Under the pieces are notes generated by a model that saw only the letters and a list, made by a program, of their open reading frames with translations, was not told where the DNA came from and did not search any database. This document shows, piece by piece, positions 37,623 to 37,961 of a DNA stretch of 37,961 bases. The position numbers and the translations under genes were made by a program. Source of the stretch: JABCPO02 sp963546185. Its GTDB lineage: Bacteria; Bacillota; Clostridia; TANB77; CAG-508. The stretch spans positions 1 to 37,961 of the forward strand of contig CAUULU010000002.1 of the NCBI GenBank assembly GCA_963546185.1, given 5' to 3'. The stretch's first letter is position 1. Each line of letters starts with the position of its first letter.

Positions 37623-37961
37623 ATGAAAAATAGAAGAGGAATAACACTAGTATCATTAATTGCATATGTAGTAGCATTTTCGATAGTTGTCGGAGTTATA
37701 ACAGCAATAACACTAACAGCTACATCTGATAGAAAGAGAATAAATACATTATCAGGAGAAATGTATACAACAAATATGATAAGAGAAGTAGTAACAGGAA
37801 TGCTAGATGGTAAAAAATCAACAGATGATGTAATAGTAAATATGACAAGATATTCATCAGGTATGATAAGACCAGAAGAAGTAAGATTAATAGCTCTTTT
37901 AGATAGAACAGAAAATGATATATCAAGAAGTCTTGAATATATATCATTAGATGAGTATGAT
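37623..37961 (+). CDS. prepilin-like N-terminal domain protein, partial at window end
   Basis: Open from the ATG at 37623 to the last base (113 codons, incomplete 3' end). The start RRGITLVSLIAYVVAFSIV is a short basic stretch, Gly, then a hydrophobic helix, like a type IV prepilin signal. A largely hydrophilic helical region follows (VVTGMLDGKKSTDDVIVNM). It begins 3 bases after the rsmA stop. The GTC-GGA at 37691 is read normally, one of the control cases. Confidence 0.55.
   Translation, partial: MKNRRGITLVSLIAYVVAFSIVVGVITAITLTATSDRKRINTLSGEMYTTNMIREVVTGMLDGKKSTDDVIVNMTRYSSGMIRPEEVRLIALLDRTENDISRSLEYISLDEYD

Overview
The window is very A+T-rich: arginine is almost always AGA/AGG, third codon positions are mostly A or T, and starts are ATG with some TTG/GTG behind AGGAG-type sites. 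Gene families and order (asp23-amaP-nusB-xseA-xseB, comFC/comEC, prepilin-like surface proteins, WG-repeat protein with SecD-like protein, GH57 with DUF4912) point to a low-GC member of the Clostridia, probably an uncultivated gut lineage. This placement is inferred from gene content only.

The main observation is that many housekeeping genes look broken but are not. Wherever the codon CGG falls in the reading frame, the true protein continues one base further on. The C has to be skipped, or CGGN read as one four-base codon, and the residue is then glycine (GGA, GGT or GGC). I count 45 such sites in 17 genes and no in-frame CGG that works as arginine. The sites fall on family-defining glycines: the GGQ of release factor 2, the SGGFQ and VQGGMY motifs of Tgt, the G-x-GG-VG loop of TcdA, the CGATHG motif of the GH57 enzyme and the FGRP motif of RsuA. 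CGG in the other two codon phases (13 cases: NCG-GNN or NNC-GGN) never disturbs the frame. This phase-locking argues against sequencing error or gene decay. It suggests that CGG is an unassigned arginine codon and a constitutive +1 recoding site. The coding entries below are therefore full-length genes read through these sites.

Layout. 19-4169: asp23, amaP, nusB, xseA, a coiled-coil membrane protein, xseB and a DUF212 membrane protein. 4219-6355: an exported protein and two pseudouridine synthases. 6416-7339: a replication-relaxation-like protein, ended by a terminator. 7493-13290: comFC, a peptide-binding protein, an SH3b protein and comEC. 13340-14509 (minus): a prepilin-like Ig-domain protein. 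14776-21713: prfB, metG, an extended greA, a U32 tRNA hydroxylation protein, tcdA and rpsO. 21811-26877: a membrane protein, a ClpC-type chaperone behind a CIRCE-like operator, and tgt. 26963-28168 (minus): a prepilin-like repeat protein. 28401-32400: WG-repeat protein, SecD-like and SecF-like proteins. 32497-35065 (minus): GH57 branching enzyme and DUF4912 protein. 35271-37961: a second prepilin-like repeat protein, rsmA and a partial prepilin-like protein.

Functionally the window is rich in translation and RNA-modification genes (nusB, two pseudouridine synthases, prfB, metG, greA, U32, tcdA, rpsO, tgt, rsmA), and several of these themselves need +1 recoding. There are no rRNA or tRNA genes, CRISPR arrays or insertion sequences that I can see, and no gene-free stretch longer than about 300 bases.
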